Source: Elusimicrobiota bacterium
GTDB lineage: Bacteria; CG03; SLGR01; PWQF01
Length of the DNA stretch: 8,754 bases
NCBI GenBank assembly: GCA_003558145.1
Contig: PWMP01000059.1
Span: forward strand, 1 to 8,754
Direction: 5' to 3'
Under the pieces are notes generated by a model. The model worked only from the letters and a program-made list of their open reading frames with translations. It did not search any database and was not told the origin of the DNA. The number at the start of each line of letters is the position of its first letter. The first letter of the stretch is position 1. Of the stretch, positions 1 through 6,477 are shown piece by piece. The position numbers and the translations under genes are program-made.

Positions 1-3000
1 CCCTATAAGCCAGCTGTCACCGCCCGCAGATTGACTCTGATGTATTTCATACCCTAGGACATCATCTTCAGCAGATTCATCCCAGGACAGTTCTATTTCA
101 CCATAATTGCCAGTTGCAGACGCAGACAAACCTGTAACCTTTGCCGGAGCGGTACTATCTGTTAATATAACCCAGTCAATGTATATGTCTGTTGTTCCCT
201 CTGCATTTTGGCCGCCGCTGAATTTTATTCCGTACCTTCTAATATCATCTGAACTAACTAATGCCGGCGTCTCTCCATCATCCTGGTAGGCATTATCAAA
301 GTCTATGGAAACCCTGGTCCATTTGCCTCTGTCCAATTCCACCCAGCTTCCCTGCCTCCAAACCCAACCGGAACCACTTTGTGTGAAAAACTCCGCCACT
401 AATGTGTCATAATGCAGTGTTTTTGATTCAAAAGGAATGTATATGTAGGCGGCTATCCCTTCATAATCACTGTAATCTACCCCCCCGGGTTCATAATATA
501 CAGACTGATTCACTCCATCCGGGAGGGTTTGTTCTTCCAAATTAAACTCATATTTCAAACTGTAGGGACCCTTAAATGACACATCATCTGAGGCTGCTCC
601 AGGCAACGTTATATTATCTTCACAATCTACTGTATCGCAGTATTCCCACCCTTCATTTGTTCCGTCACTCCATATATGAAGAATCCAATTTTGTCCGGCA
701 AGAACAGAGGCAGTATTTGAATCACCAGATTCGGTACTGTCAAAAACTGCTCTGACAAATCTGCTGTACCTAACATATTCAGTAAGACCGGTTTCCGTAT
801 ATGATGAAAGAACTATATTGTCTTCTATAAGTTCAGAGCTGGTTGCATTGTACAAACTGTAACTGTCTGCTCCCGGTGCCTCATCCCAACTCCAAAGAAT
901 TGATGTTGTTGTAAGCGCTTCTCCTCTAAAGTTTTCCGGAGGGGAAAAAGCCGGGTTTTCCTGCCATCCGAGAATCGGATACCTGAAGCCGTCAACAATA
1001 TTCCAGGTATGCGTATCAATCGAAACACCCGCATCCACCGCTACCATGTCCCAGGCCTCGCTTAAATCAACGTGTGTCGTATATGTTGCTATATCTCTCA
1101 TTTCAGTTACTGTCATAGTGGAAACAAGTCCTACCGTAGAACCGTTATCTGAAGCTATCACCGGAGATTCTAAAGATATAGAATCACTTACGGTCCCAGC
1201 ATTTGTGCCCACAAGCCCTCCGGTAAGACCACCAGACACAGACCCTCTCGCATAGGTCTTTTCCATACTTCCGGCAAAATAACCTGCTGCACCCCCTATA
1301 TGCCAATTCCCGGATACGTCTGCATAGGTATACGAATTTACAATACTGCTTCCTCCTGCACCCTCACCAATAAGTCCACCAATCTTATCGCGCGCACCCC
1401 CAGAAACAGTACCGCCTGAATACGACTCTATAACTTCACCATCCCATTCTAAATGACCAACAAGTCCACCTACCATATCCCCGCTACCCGTTATATCCCC
1501 TATAAAGTACGATTTTGAAACTCTTCCTCCAGTTCCTGGTATATGACCGACCAATCCTCCAACTTTTCCAACTCCGGAAATCTCTGCATCAACAACTCCT
1601 ACATTTTCAACAACTCCCGTTATACTTCCAAAAAGCCCAATATGACTTTCGGAACGGTCAATGAAAAGATCTTTAATTTCATACCCCTGGCCGTCAAAAT
1701 TGCCGCTAAATCGATCTGTATTATCTCCAATCGGTTCCCAGCCTTCGCCTGTATTTGCATTGGACGAAGCATAGGTTTCATAACCGAATGTTGTTGAGTC
1801 CAGATTCGAAGCCAGGGCAAATGAAGCACCGAGGTTATCGCGCACATTATTCAGATGATGCCAGTTTTCAATCACATAGGGGTCGCCGCCTGTACCCGCT
1901 CCTTCGGAAAACCCAGAAGGGGCATTCCAATTACCGGGAGCTTCTTCATCAGAAAACCATATATCATCCCAGTAAACATCCGTGGGTGTAACAGTACCGT
2001 CACGCCGGGCTGTAATTACTACATTTACATAACTCTTACCCGCAGGAACTTCTACTTCATGATCCACCCTAACCCATGTATTAAACAACGTCGGATTAAA
2101 CCCCGCGCCGGGCACCTGACCTGAATCGGAGCCATCGAACTGAGCCCGGATAAATAATCTGTAATCTTCTGGTTGAGAACCATCTTTGGGATCTACAACA
2201 TAATAGTGGCCGGTTACGTAATATGTTGACTCTGCAACCACATAAATTTCAGTAGATTTAATTGTCCTGCTAAAATCACCCGTAAGACTTCCCTGTTTAC
2301 AGGACCAATTCCCGGTATTTGCTTTTTCATCAGACCTGTCGCCTGTAGTAACAGATGTTGTAAGATCCCAATATTTTGCCAGGCGGGGATCCTCGCTTTC
2401 AATCCCATCTTCAAAGCTTGGATTTAGAACCATATTATCATCAGCAGCAGGTGTATAATAGCTTAAGAAAGGATATCCGTTATTTATATCCCCATCTATA
2501 TCCCATATATCGTCAACACCAATATCATCATGTGGATCGTCCACAAAATCCCACGCGCTACTCAGTCCGGTACTAAAAGCCACATCGGTAAAAGTCCTTA
2601 CATTTTTCATGTTTGCTGTAGATTTACCTGTTCCTCCATCAGAATCATCGGTTGAACCATCAGTGCCCACGCCGGATGTGTCAACATCCCAGAAGGAATC
2701 AGCCACTGAACTGCCTACACTTCCTCCGATAAGCCCACCCCTACCAGAGCCTCCGATTAATCCTGTTGAATACGACCTCTCTACAGTTAAATTTGAATTA
2801 CCTTGTCCTACTAACCCTCCAGTTTCCCAACCACCATTCGCACTTGCATGTGAATATGAATCGAGTATGTTTCCTCCCCAAGCTTCACCTACAATGCCTC
2901 CGGCACGGCCTGCTGCTGTCACACTTCCCTCACTGAAACACTCGGAAATATCACCCCAATCAAAAACTCCTACAAGAAGTCCTGTGCGTCCACCTCCACT

Positions 3001-4887
3001 AACATCTCCAATAACATAACATTGTGAAACCTCTGACAATCGGGCATTCCCTGTTAATCCACCTGTATAATCCCCATTTTCTGATCCTCCGGTAACATCG
3101 ACATCAACAAGCCCCACTTTTTCTACTTTAGCATTTAGAATACGACCGAAAAGCCCTACACGAGATTCGCTACGGTCTATGAACAGATCTTTAATTTCAT
3201 ACCCCTGGCCGTCAAAATTGCCGGTAAATTCATCGCCCGTTGTTCCTATAGGCTCCCAGCCGTCGCCGCTGTTTGCGTTAGATGATGCGTGGATATCATA
3301 GCCGTCGGTTGCTCCATCCAAATCATTCATGAGCTTATAATATTTATCAAGGTTATCGCGTACCATATTAAGGTGATACCAGTTTTCAATCTCATAAGCA
3401 GTACCGGAAGACAGACCATCGCCTCCACCGAAAAATGGGTTTTCATCCCAGCTTAAAAATGGATATATTTCACCATCTACAATATTCCATACATAGCCGG
3501 TGTCTTCTTGTCCAGCAGAAACTATATTCATATCCCATTCATCGTCCAGTCCTACTGTATCAGTATCCGTATAAGTAACAAAACTCTGCATATCATCCGT
3601 CGTCTTGCCCGTACCACCGGCGCTTGATGCCTGCCCGGAGGTTTCGGTGTCCCAGAAGGAGTCTTCTACGGTTCCAGCATTGGCCTGAACAAATCCGCCT
3701 TTACTGCCGCTTCCGCTAACAGAACCGATTGAGTAGGATTTGGTTATTGTTCCGTTAGTTTCATTTGTCCCAGCAAACCCACCCAAGATATTGTTACCAT
3801 CTGTAACATTACCTGTTGAGTATGAGTTATTTATCGTTCCATTATCATTCTGACCTACAAATCCTCCTACACGATTGGGATTATCTCCGATAGCACTAGT
3901 ATCGCTAGTTGAATAACAATTGTTAATTGTACCATTATTAAACCCAACAAAACCGCCAGTCTGCCAGTTTAAACCGATTACATCACCGGTTGAGTAGGAG
4001 TCGGATACATTTCCGGAATTATTTCCAATTAACCCACCTGTATTGTTACCGCCTCCCTCCACGCTGCCGGTGGCATAACACCTGGTTATAACTGGGTTTG
4101 GGCTGGCGCTAGCTATACGTCCCACGAGGCCGCCTACGTCGTTACCGCCGCCCTCTACACTGCCGGTGGCATAGCTGTCCTCTACGGTCGCATTGGAGCC
4201 GTAGAGATAACCCACAAGGCCGCCTACGTCGCCGCCGCTGCCGGTTACTGTGGCCTCTGAATAGGAGTTGGTTATTACGCCTGGTCCTTGATTTGTTCCT
4301 GCCAGGCCGCCGACACGGCTGGTGCCGCTGACAGAGCCGGTCACATAGCAGTTGTCTATCTCTGAAGAGGCGCCCCAGTATCCATTGTGCGCTACCAAGC
4401 CTCCTGTGTACTGAGCACCGGTTATGTCTACGTCTACCAGCCCCAAATTCTTCACCGTACCCTGAAACCAACCGAAGAGGCCGACCTGGTTTGTGGCAGA
4501 CCTGTCAATGTAGAGGTTGCTAATCGTATAGTTCTGGCCGTCAAGGCTGCCGGTAAATATTCCAATCGGCTCCCAGCCGTCGCCTGTGGTATAAGCGATA
4601 GAACTCGCTGGGTTATCATAAGAGTCCGGGTCGTTAAAATCCAAGTTCTTCGTAAGAATATAACTCCCCGATAGATTGTTTCTTATGTTATCAAGCTCCT
4701 CTATTGAAGATATATTAGTTTGAGCAAACACTGATTTACCCCCGACTATAAGAATCATACAAATAATTACAGCTGTCCCGGGGATTTTAAGACAACTTAA
4801 TTTAAGGGGTTTGGTAATGAACAAAACGCTCCTGCGTAGCTTAAGAAGATATTTATTTATGAAAACAAATATGCAGTTAATCTTCAT
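1..4887 (-). CDS. Giant exported GLUG-repeat / FN3 / CBM-like surface protein, C-terminus beyond the window
   Basis: Open frame of 1629 codons from ATG at 4887-4885 to the left edge, with no stop in any line I read. The N-terminus has basic residues (KLRR, residues 16-19), a hydrophobic stretch at about 38-49 and a plausible signal peptidase site after VFA (A55). Three blocks each open with an 'ENWxHLxxVRDNL'-like segment and a 'GWEPIGxxTxxFxGxxDGQ' segment, then GLUG-type units (GGLVGxN..G.I..SYxxGxVxG): nine at residues about 160-410, five at about 609-735 and five at about 1110-1240. Blocks close with SFWDxxTSG and W.IVDG..YPFL caps; block 3 lacks the SFWD cap. A CBM/jelly-roll-like module (NPSFE start, VYWDDIWF end) lies at about 818-978. 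FN3-like at about 1313-1400, a second jelly-roll-like module at about 1401-1580 and an FN3-like start at 1582 follow. GLUG proteins are typically secreted adhesin or matrix-like proteins; substrate and anchor are unknown because the C-terminus is missing. It is the last visible gene of the merR-like operon. Confidence 0.93.
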   Translation of the reverse strand, partial: MKINCIFVFINKYLLKLRRSVLFITKPLKLSCLKIPGTAVIICMILIVGGKSVFAQTNISSIEELDNIRNNLSGSYILTKNLDFNDPDSYDNPASSIAYTTGDGWEPIGIFTGSLDGQNYTISNLYIDRSATNQVGLFGWFQGTVKNLGLVDVDITGAQYTGGLVAHNGYWGASSEIDNCYVTGSVSGTSRVGGLAGTNQGPGVITNSYSEATVTGSGGDVGGLVGYLYGSNATVEDSYATGSVEGGGNDVGGLVGRIASASPNPVITRCYATGSVEGGGNNTGGLIGNNSGNVSDSYSTGDVIGLNWQTGGFVGFNNGTINNCYSTSDTSAIGDNPNRVGGFVGQNDNGTINNSYSTGNVTDGNNILGGFAGTNETNGTITKSYSIGSVSGSGSKGGFVQANAGTVEDSFWDTETSGQASSAGGTGKTTDDMQSFVTYTDTDTVGLDDEWDMNIVSAGQEDTGYVWNIVDGEIYPFLSWDENPFFGGGDGLSSGTAYEIENWYHLNMVRDNLDKYYKLMNDLDGATDGYDIHASSNANSGDGWEPIGTTGDEFTGNFDGQGYEIKDLFIDRSESRVGLFGRILNAKVEKVGLVDVDVTGGSENGDYTGGLTGNARLSEVSQCYVIGDVSGGGRTGLLVGVFDWGDISECFSEGSVTAAGRAGGIVGEAWGGNILDSYSHASANGGWETGGLVGQGNSNLTVERSYSTGLIGGSGRGGLIGGSVGSSVADSFWDVDTSGVGTDGSTDDSDGGTGKSTANMKNVRTFTDVAFSTGLSSAWDFVDDPHDDIGVDDIWDIDGDINNGYPFLSYYTPAADDNMVLNPSFEDGIESEDPRLAKYWDLTTSVTTGDRSDEKANTGNWSCKQGSLTGDFSRTIKSTEIYVVAESTYYVTGHYYVVDPKDGSQPEDYRLFIRAQFDGSDSGQVPGAGFNPTLFNTWVRVDHEVEVPAGKSYVNVVITARRDGTVTPTDVYWDDIWFSDEEAPGNWNAPSGFSEGAGTGGDPYVIENWHHLNNVRDNLGASFALASNLDSTTFGYETYASSNANTGEGWEPIGDNTDRFSGNFDGQGYEIKDLFIDRSESHIGLFGSITGVVENVGVVDAEISGVGKVGGLVGHIPGTGGRVSKSYFIGDITGSGDMVGGLVGHLEWDGEVIESYSGGTVSGGARDKIGGLIGEGAGGSSIVNSYTYADVSGNWHIGGAAGYFAGSMEKTYARGSVSGGLTGGLVGTNAGTVSDSISLESPVIASDNGSTVGLVSTMTVTEMRDIATYTTHVDLSEAWDMVAVDAGVSIDTHTWNIVDGFRYPILGWQENPAFSPPENFRGEALTTTSILWSWDEAPGADSYSLYNATSSELIEDNIVLSSYTETGLTEYVRYSRFVRAVFDSTESGDSNTASVLAGQNWILHIWSDGTNEGWEYCDTVDCEDNITLPGAASDDVSFKGPYSLKYEFNLEEQTLPDGVNQSVYYEPGGVDYSDYEGIAAYIYIPFESKTLHYDTLVAEFFTQSGSGWVWRQGSWVELDRGKWTRVSIDFDNAYQDDGETPALVSSDDIRRYGIKFSGGQNAEGTTDIYIDWVILTDSTAPAKVTGLSASATGNYGEIELSWDESAEDDVLGYEIHQSQSAGGDSWLIG
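1667..1705. repeat. 39-bp perfect direct repeat, copy 1 (block 3)
   Basis: Identical over 39 bp to 3185-3223. It encodes the conserved GNFDGQGYEIKDLFID segment that precedes the GLUG units in blocks 2 and 3. The copies are 1518 bp apart, exactly 506 codons, so both are in the same frame. Confidence 0.95.
3185..3223. repeat. 39-bp perfect direct repeat, copy 2 (block 2)
   Basis: Second copy of the 39-bp repeat at 1667-1705, in the same frame of the giant gene. The equivalent region of block 1 (around 4500-4560) is diverged in nucleotide sequence although the protein motif is related, so blocks 2 and 3 share a more recent common origin. Confidence 0.95.
4045..4173. repeat. Near-identical tandem GLUG units (33-bp segments 96 bp apart)
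   Basis: The 33-bp stretches starting at 4045 and 4141 differ at three positions and both encode YATGSVEGGGN on the minus strand. Their 96-bp offset is 32 codons, so they look like a recent in-frame duplication of one GLUG unit. This part of block 1 is visibly richer in GC than the following units at about 3660-4020. Confidence 0.85.
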
Positions 4888-4898
4888 CTTTTCTCCAA
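4884..4898 (-). promoter_or_regulatory. RBS and ATGA stop/start overlap coupling merR-like B to the giant surface gene
   Basis: The last codons of the upstream regulator contain GGAG (4893-4896), five bases before ATG at 4887-4885. The A of the ATG and its next bases share ATGA with the regulator's TGA stop (4886-4884). This arrangement usually gives translational coupling. It also fixes the start of the giant gene, although a TTG at 4824-4822 with AGGAG (4829-4833) four bases upstream is a possible internal start giving a shorter signal peptide. Confidence 0.8.
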
Positions 4899-5120
4899 AA
4901 GCTCCTTGATGCTCTTAAGAGAACTGCTGCCGCTTTTGGCTTTAATATTCTTCAATTCTCTCAGCGCCTTCCTGCGGTTGAACACCCGCACCCCTCCGGG
5001 AGTCCGATATGCTTCTTTGAGAAGACCAAGGCGGGTATAGTAGCGGATAGTGGATACGGGGAGACCTGTATCTTTGGCCAGTTCGCCAATCTTCAGTTTC
5101 TCTTTGTTTTTGGTACTCAA
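4884..5120 (-). CDS. Short MerR-family DNA-binding protein B (winged-helix domain only)
   Basis: 78 residues from TTG at 5120-5118. The helix-turn-helix is at residues 10-33 (KIGELAKDTGLPVSTIRYY), with the MerR wing at about 39-49 (RTPGGVRVFNR) and a final helical segment ending SIKELLEKR. The protein stops where MerR regulators normally begin the long dimerisation helix and effector domain, so no ligand-binding part is visible. It is a clear paralogue of the upstream gene, sharing LPVST, RYY, LG, EAYRTPG and FNR in register. It lies 46 bp downstream of that gene, and its TGA overlaps the start of the giant surface gene. No ATG is available for this frame downstream of an in-frame TGA at 5126-5124; the TTG start has no strong Shine-Dalgarno sequence, so reinitiation after the preceding ten-codon ORF is plausible. 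Role inferred: local transcription regulator, perhaps of its own operon. Excisionase-like architectural proteins also use this fold. Confidence 0.85.
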   Translation of the reverse strand: MSTKNKEKLKIGELAKDTGLPVSTIRYYTRLGLLKEAYRTPGGVRVFNRRKALRELKNIKAKSGSSSLKSIKELLEKR

Positions 5121-5123
5121 ACG

Positions 5124-5156
5124 TCAGGCCGCTTTATCATTAAGCACAGTATTCAT
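5124..5156 (-). other. Ten-codon leader ORF in frame with merR-like B, ended by TGA
   Basis: ATG at 5156-5154 reads MNTVLNDKAA and then TGA at 5126-5124. One codon later, in the same frame, comes the TTG that starts merR-like B. It begins 10 bases after the TAG of merR-like A, with only a weak purine-rich stretch upstream. It may be a coupling/leader peptide, or the original N-terminus of merR-like B cut by a nonsense change. TGA is used as a normal stop elsewhere in the window. Confidence 0.5.
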
Positions 5157-5166
5157 CTTTGTCTCA

Positions 5167-5388
5167 CTATACCAGGGCTTTTACCTGCTCGAGAGTGCGG
5201 TTGCTGTTGATTGCTCTTGCCTTTCTTATTTTACCGAGCATCCGGTCGCGATTAAAGAGCCTTACCCTGCCCGGGGTCCTGTAGGCTTCTTCAATTATCC
5301 CCAGGCTGTTGTAGTACCTAACCGTTGATACGGGTAACTTGCATGCGCGCGCGAGGTCCCCGATCTTTACCAGTTTTGGGTTGTTCAT
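5167..5388 (-). CDS. Short MerR-family DNA-binding protein A (winged-helix domain only)
   Basis: 73 residues from ATG at 5388-5386, with AGGAG at 5394-5398 five bases upstream, an unambiguous start. The HTH is at residues 8-31 (KIGDLARACKLPVSTVRYY), the wing at 37-47 (RTPGRVRLFNR), and the final segment NRTLEQVKALV matches the fourth helix of MerR domains. Like its neighbour it ends before the coiled-coil dimerisation helix and any sensor domain. It is the first gene after the promoter at 5450-5478 and is followed by its paralogue and the giant surface gene on the same strand. Family membership is seen from motifs; that it binds the inverted repeats around its own promoter is inference. Some MerR-like proteins of this size are phage or plasmid factors, but no phage genes are visible here. 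Confidence 0.88.
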   Translation of the reverse strand: MNNPKLVKIGDLARACKLPVSTVRYYNSLGIIEEAYRTPGRVRLFNRDRMLGKIRKARAINSNRTLEQVKALV

Positions 5389-5430
5389 TTCGTCTCCTCT
5401 TTTTATTTAAATTTATTACAACTTCATAAG

Positions 5431-5498
5431 TTCTAACATTTCCAATTAAATTATGTGTGGTATTTTTGGATTTGTCAAGTCTTTTGGAAATATTAGAA
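5431..5498. repeat. 15-bp inverted repeat bracketing the operon promoter
   Basis: TTCTAACATTTCCAA at 5431-5445 and TTGGAAATATTAGAA at 5484-5498 are reverse complements at 14 of 15 positions. The arms are separated by 38 bp, with centres 53 bp apart (about five helical turns). One arm covers the predicted start of transcription and the other lies just upstream of the -35. This placement fits a pair of operators for a repressor, possibly with looping. The recognising protein is not shown by the sequence. Confidence 0.85.
5450..5478 (-). promoter_or_regulatory. Strong sigma-70-type promoter for the merR-like/surface protein operon
   Basis: On the minus strand, TTGACA (5478-5473) is followed after exactly 17 bp by CATAAT (5455-5450). 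The -35 is a perfect match and the -10 matches at five of six positions. The expected transcription start is around 5443, giving a leader of about 55 bases to the ATG at 5388. The spacer is the standard 17 bp, not the 19-20 bp typical of promoters activated by classical MerR proteins, which would suit repression better than MerR-type untwisting. Confidence 0.8.
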
Positions 5499-5545
5499 AG
5501 GTTAAAGTTTGAAAATCTTGATTATTGTATGTAAAAGACTTGTCA
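5473..5545. repeat. Second inverted repeat, one arm over the -35 box
   Basis: TGTCAAGTCTTTT at 5473-5485 and AAAAGACTTGTCA at 5533-5545 are complementary at 12 of 13 positions, separated by 47 bp. The first arm contains the -35 hexamer and touches the distal arm of the 15-bp repeat. In a read-through transcript from the gene upstream it could pair only across a long loop, so it is not a convincing terminator. Confidence 0.6.
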
Positions 5546-5578
5546 GAAACGGGGGCGGGTATAGATTTTAGGCAGGTT

Positions 5579-6196
5579 TTACTGAACCATTCTCTCCAGC
5601 ATTGTCCTTGCCTTGTAATTTTGAGGTTCTATACGCAGTACTCTTTCAAATTCTTTTGTTGCTTCTTCAAGCATACCTCTGTGATAGTATATATAACCGA
5701 GATTGAAGCTGGCATCGGCAAGGCCGGGATCTCTTTTCAGGGCTTCTTTGTAATAGTATGATGCCCTTGACTGATTTCCTTTCATATAATGTATATTGCC
5801 CAGGTTGTTGTATGCTCCGGCATTATCCCGGTCAAGTTCTATAGTTTTTTCAAAATTTTCAATTGCTTCGCTGAATTTTCTCTCCTGCGCCTGTATCCAG
5901 GCAAGCCGGTAATAAGCCCGTGAATCATCAGGATTCGACTTAATGTATATTTTAAGTTCTTCTTCTGTCCATTTTCTTTCACTGTCAAAAAAACCTATTT
6001 CCGAAGAAAGCATTTTTCTATCAATCAGAGGGCGTACTGCTCGGTTACCCCATAAAACCAATCCTGTAAAAACAGCCGCCATAACTACAATACGGCCTGT
6101 TTTAAAAGGCGGGATTTCAAGCCGGGTTTTTTCCCGGTTGCCAACTGCCATTCCCATTAGGGTAAAAACAAAAACAGATGAAACTCCAAACCGCAT
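5579..6196 (-). CDS. TPR protein, C-terminal part of an O-antigen ligase-like protein (probably truncated)
   Basis: The ORF from ATG at 6196-6194 has 205 codons and ends with TAA. A hydrophobic segment at residues 4-18 is followed by a basic loop, a second membrane segment at about 35-50 (RIVVMAAVFTGLVLWG), and then a soluble part with three TPR units at about 91-124, 125-158 and 159-192 (for example NNLGNIHYMKGNQSRA and FNLGYIYYHRGMLEEA). Membrane segments followed by TPRs are the usual C-terminal end of O-antigen ligase/polymerase (Wzy_C-type) proteins. In agreement, the same frame continues upstream of the ATG with GTAAILLHSSVSVS, the kind of segment found in those proteins. No Shine-Dalgarno sequence precedes the ATG. 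The many-membrane-segment N-terminus of a ligase is absent, so I favour a degraded remnant; a small membrane-anchored TPR protein remains possible. Confidence 0.7.
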   Translation of the reverse strand: MRFGVSSVFVFTLMGMAVGNREKTRLEIPPFKTGRIVVMAAVFTGLVLWGNRAVRPLIDRKMLSSEIGFFDSERKWTEEELKIYIKSNPDDSRAYYRLAWIQAQERKFSEAIENFEKTIELDRDNAGAYNNLGNIHYMKGNQSRASYYYKEALKRDPGLADASFNLGYIYYHRGMLEEATKEFERVLRIEPQNYKARTMLERMVQ

Positions 6197-6343
6197 ACTG
6201 ACTGAAACAGAGCTGTGCAGAAGTATTGCCGCAGTTCCAAGCAGAAAACCTTTTTGCAGGCTGTTGTTTTGGGCGTTTTTATGGGTTAACTTTGATTTTA
6301 GGAGGATTTTTTTATCTTCGAGAAAAGGAGTATTGAACAGTCT
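6197..6343 (-). pseudogene. In-frame upstream remnant of the O-antigen ligase-like gene
   Basis: The frame of the TPR ORF stays open for 49 codons upstream of its ATG, back to a TAG at 6346-6344, but contains no ATG, GTG or TTG start. It encodes a charged stretch (DKKILLKSK) followed by a hydrophobic FLLGTAAILLHSSV segment contiguous with the TPR ORF. Coding character without a start implies the gene once continued further and lost its 5' part. A run of seven A's (around 6307-6313 on the minus strand) is a possible frameshift site. Confidence 0.55.
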
Positions 6344-6346
6344 CTA

Positions 6347-6477
6347 ATAGTAAAAGATATTTGTATAACTTTATTCTTTAAAATACTCTAAAAATTCTTA
6401 GAAAATCATCCTGTGCAGAGATATCTATAAAAGGTGTATGTGTTGAATTTCTGAAATTAAAATGTTATAAATCTGAC
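6347..6477. other. AT-rich divergent intergenic region
   Basis: About 130 bp between the TPR remnant and the HD gene. Apart from the promoter at 6443-6471 it contains a 16-bp near-palindrome at 6387-6402 (TCTAAAAATTCTTAGA, seven of eight pairs), a possible operator. No RNA gene or ligase coding sequence could be recognised. Confidence 0.5.
6443..6471 (+). promoter_or_regulatory. Promoter for the HD-domain gene, probably leaderless
   Basis: TTGAAT (6443-6448) and TATAAA (6466-6471) are separated by 17 bp. The ATG of the HD gene is at 6478, seven bases after the -10 box, so transcription would start at or within a base or two of the start codon. No Shine-Dalgarno sequence precedes this ATG, which agrees with a leaderless message. 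Confidence 0.55.

Noticed and set aside
2609..3019. Proline-rich 136-codon open frame on the plus strand
   Set aside because: It is antisense to the GLUG repeats of the giant gene; Gly-Gly codons on the minus strand read as Pro-Pro/Ser on the plus strand. There is no RBS and no domain.
3660..4400. Regularly spaced repeats that could suggest a CRISPR array
   Set aside because: The periodicity comes from 60-100 bp coding units with conserved protein motif and variable nucleotide sequence; there are no identical short repeats with unique spacers.
4142..4471. Arginine-rich 109-codon frame on the minus strand
   Set aside because: Shadow of the GC-rich GLUG units in another frame of the same strand; highly biased composition and no start context.
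5124..5126. TGA read as selenocysteine or recoded codon
   Set aside because: TGA serves as the genuine stop of merR-like B and of the HD gene, the position is not a redox motif, and no SECIS-like hairpin was recognised.
5446..5483. Invertible promoter (phase-variation switch) as the preferred explanation
   Set aside because: The inverted repeats fit, but 38 bp between arms is much shorter than known invertible promoters and no site-specific recombinase is in the window; kept only as an alternative in the findings.
5540..5567. Possible plus-strand promoter (TTGTCA ... TAGATT)
   Set aside because: The -10 is poor, the spacer is GC-rich, and no plus-strand gene follows for almost 900 bp.
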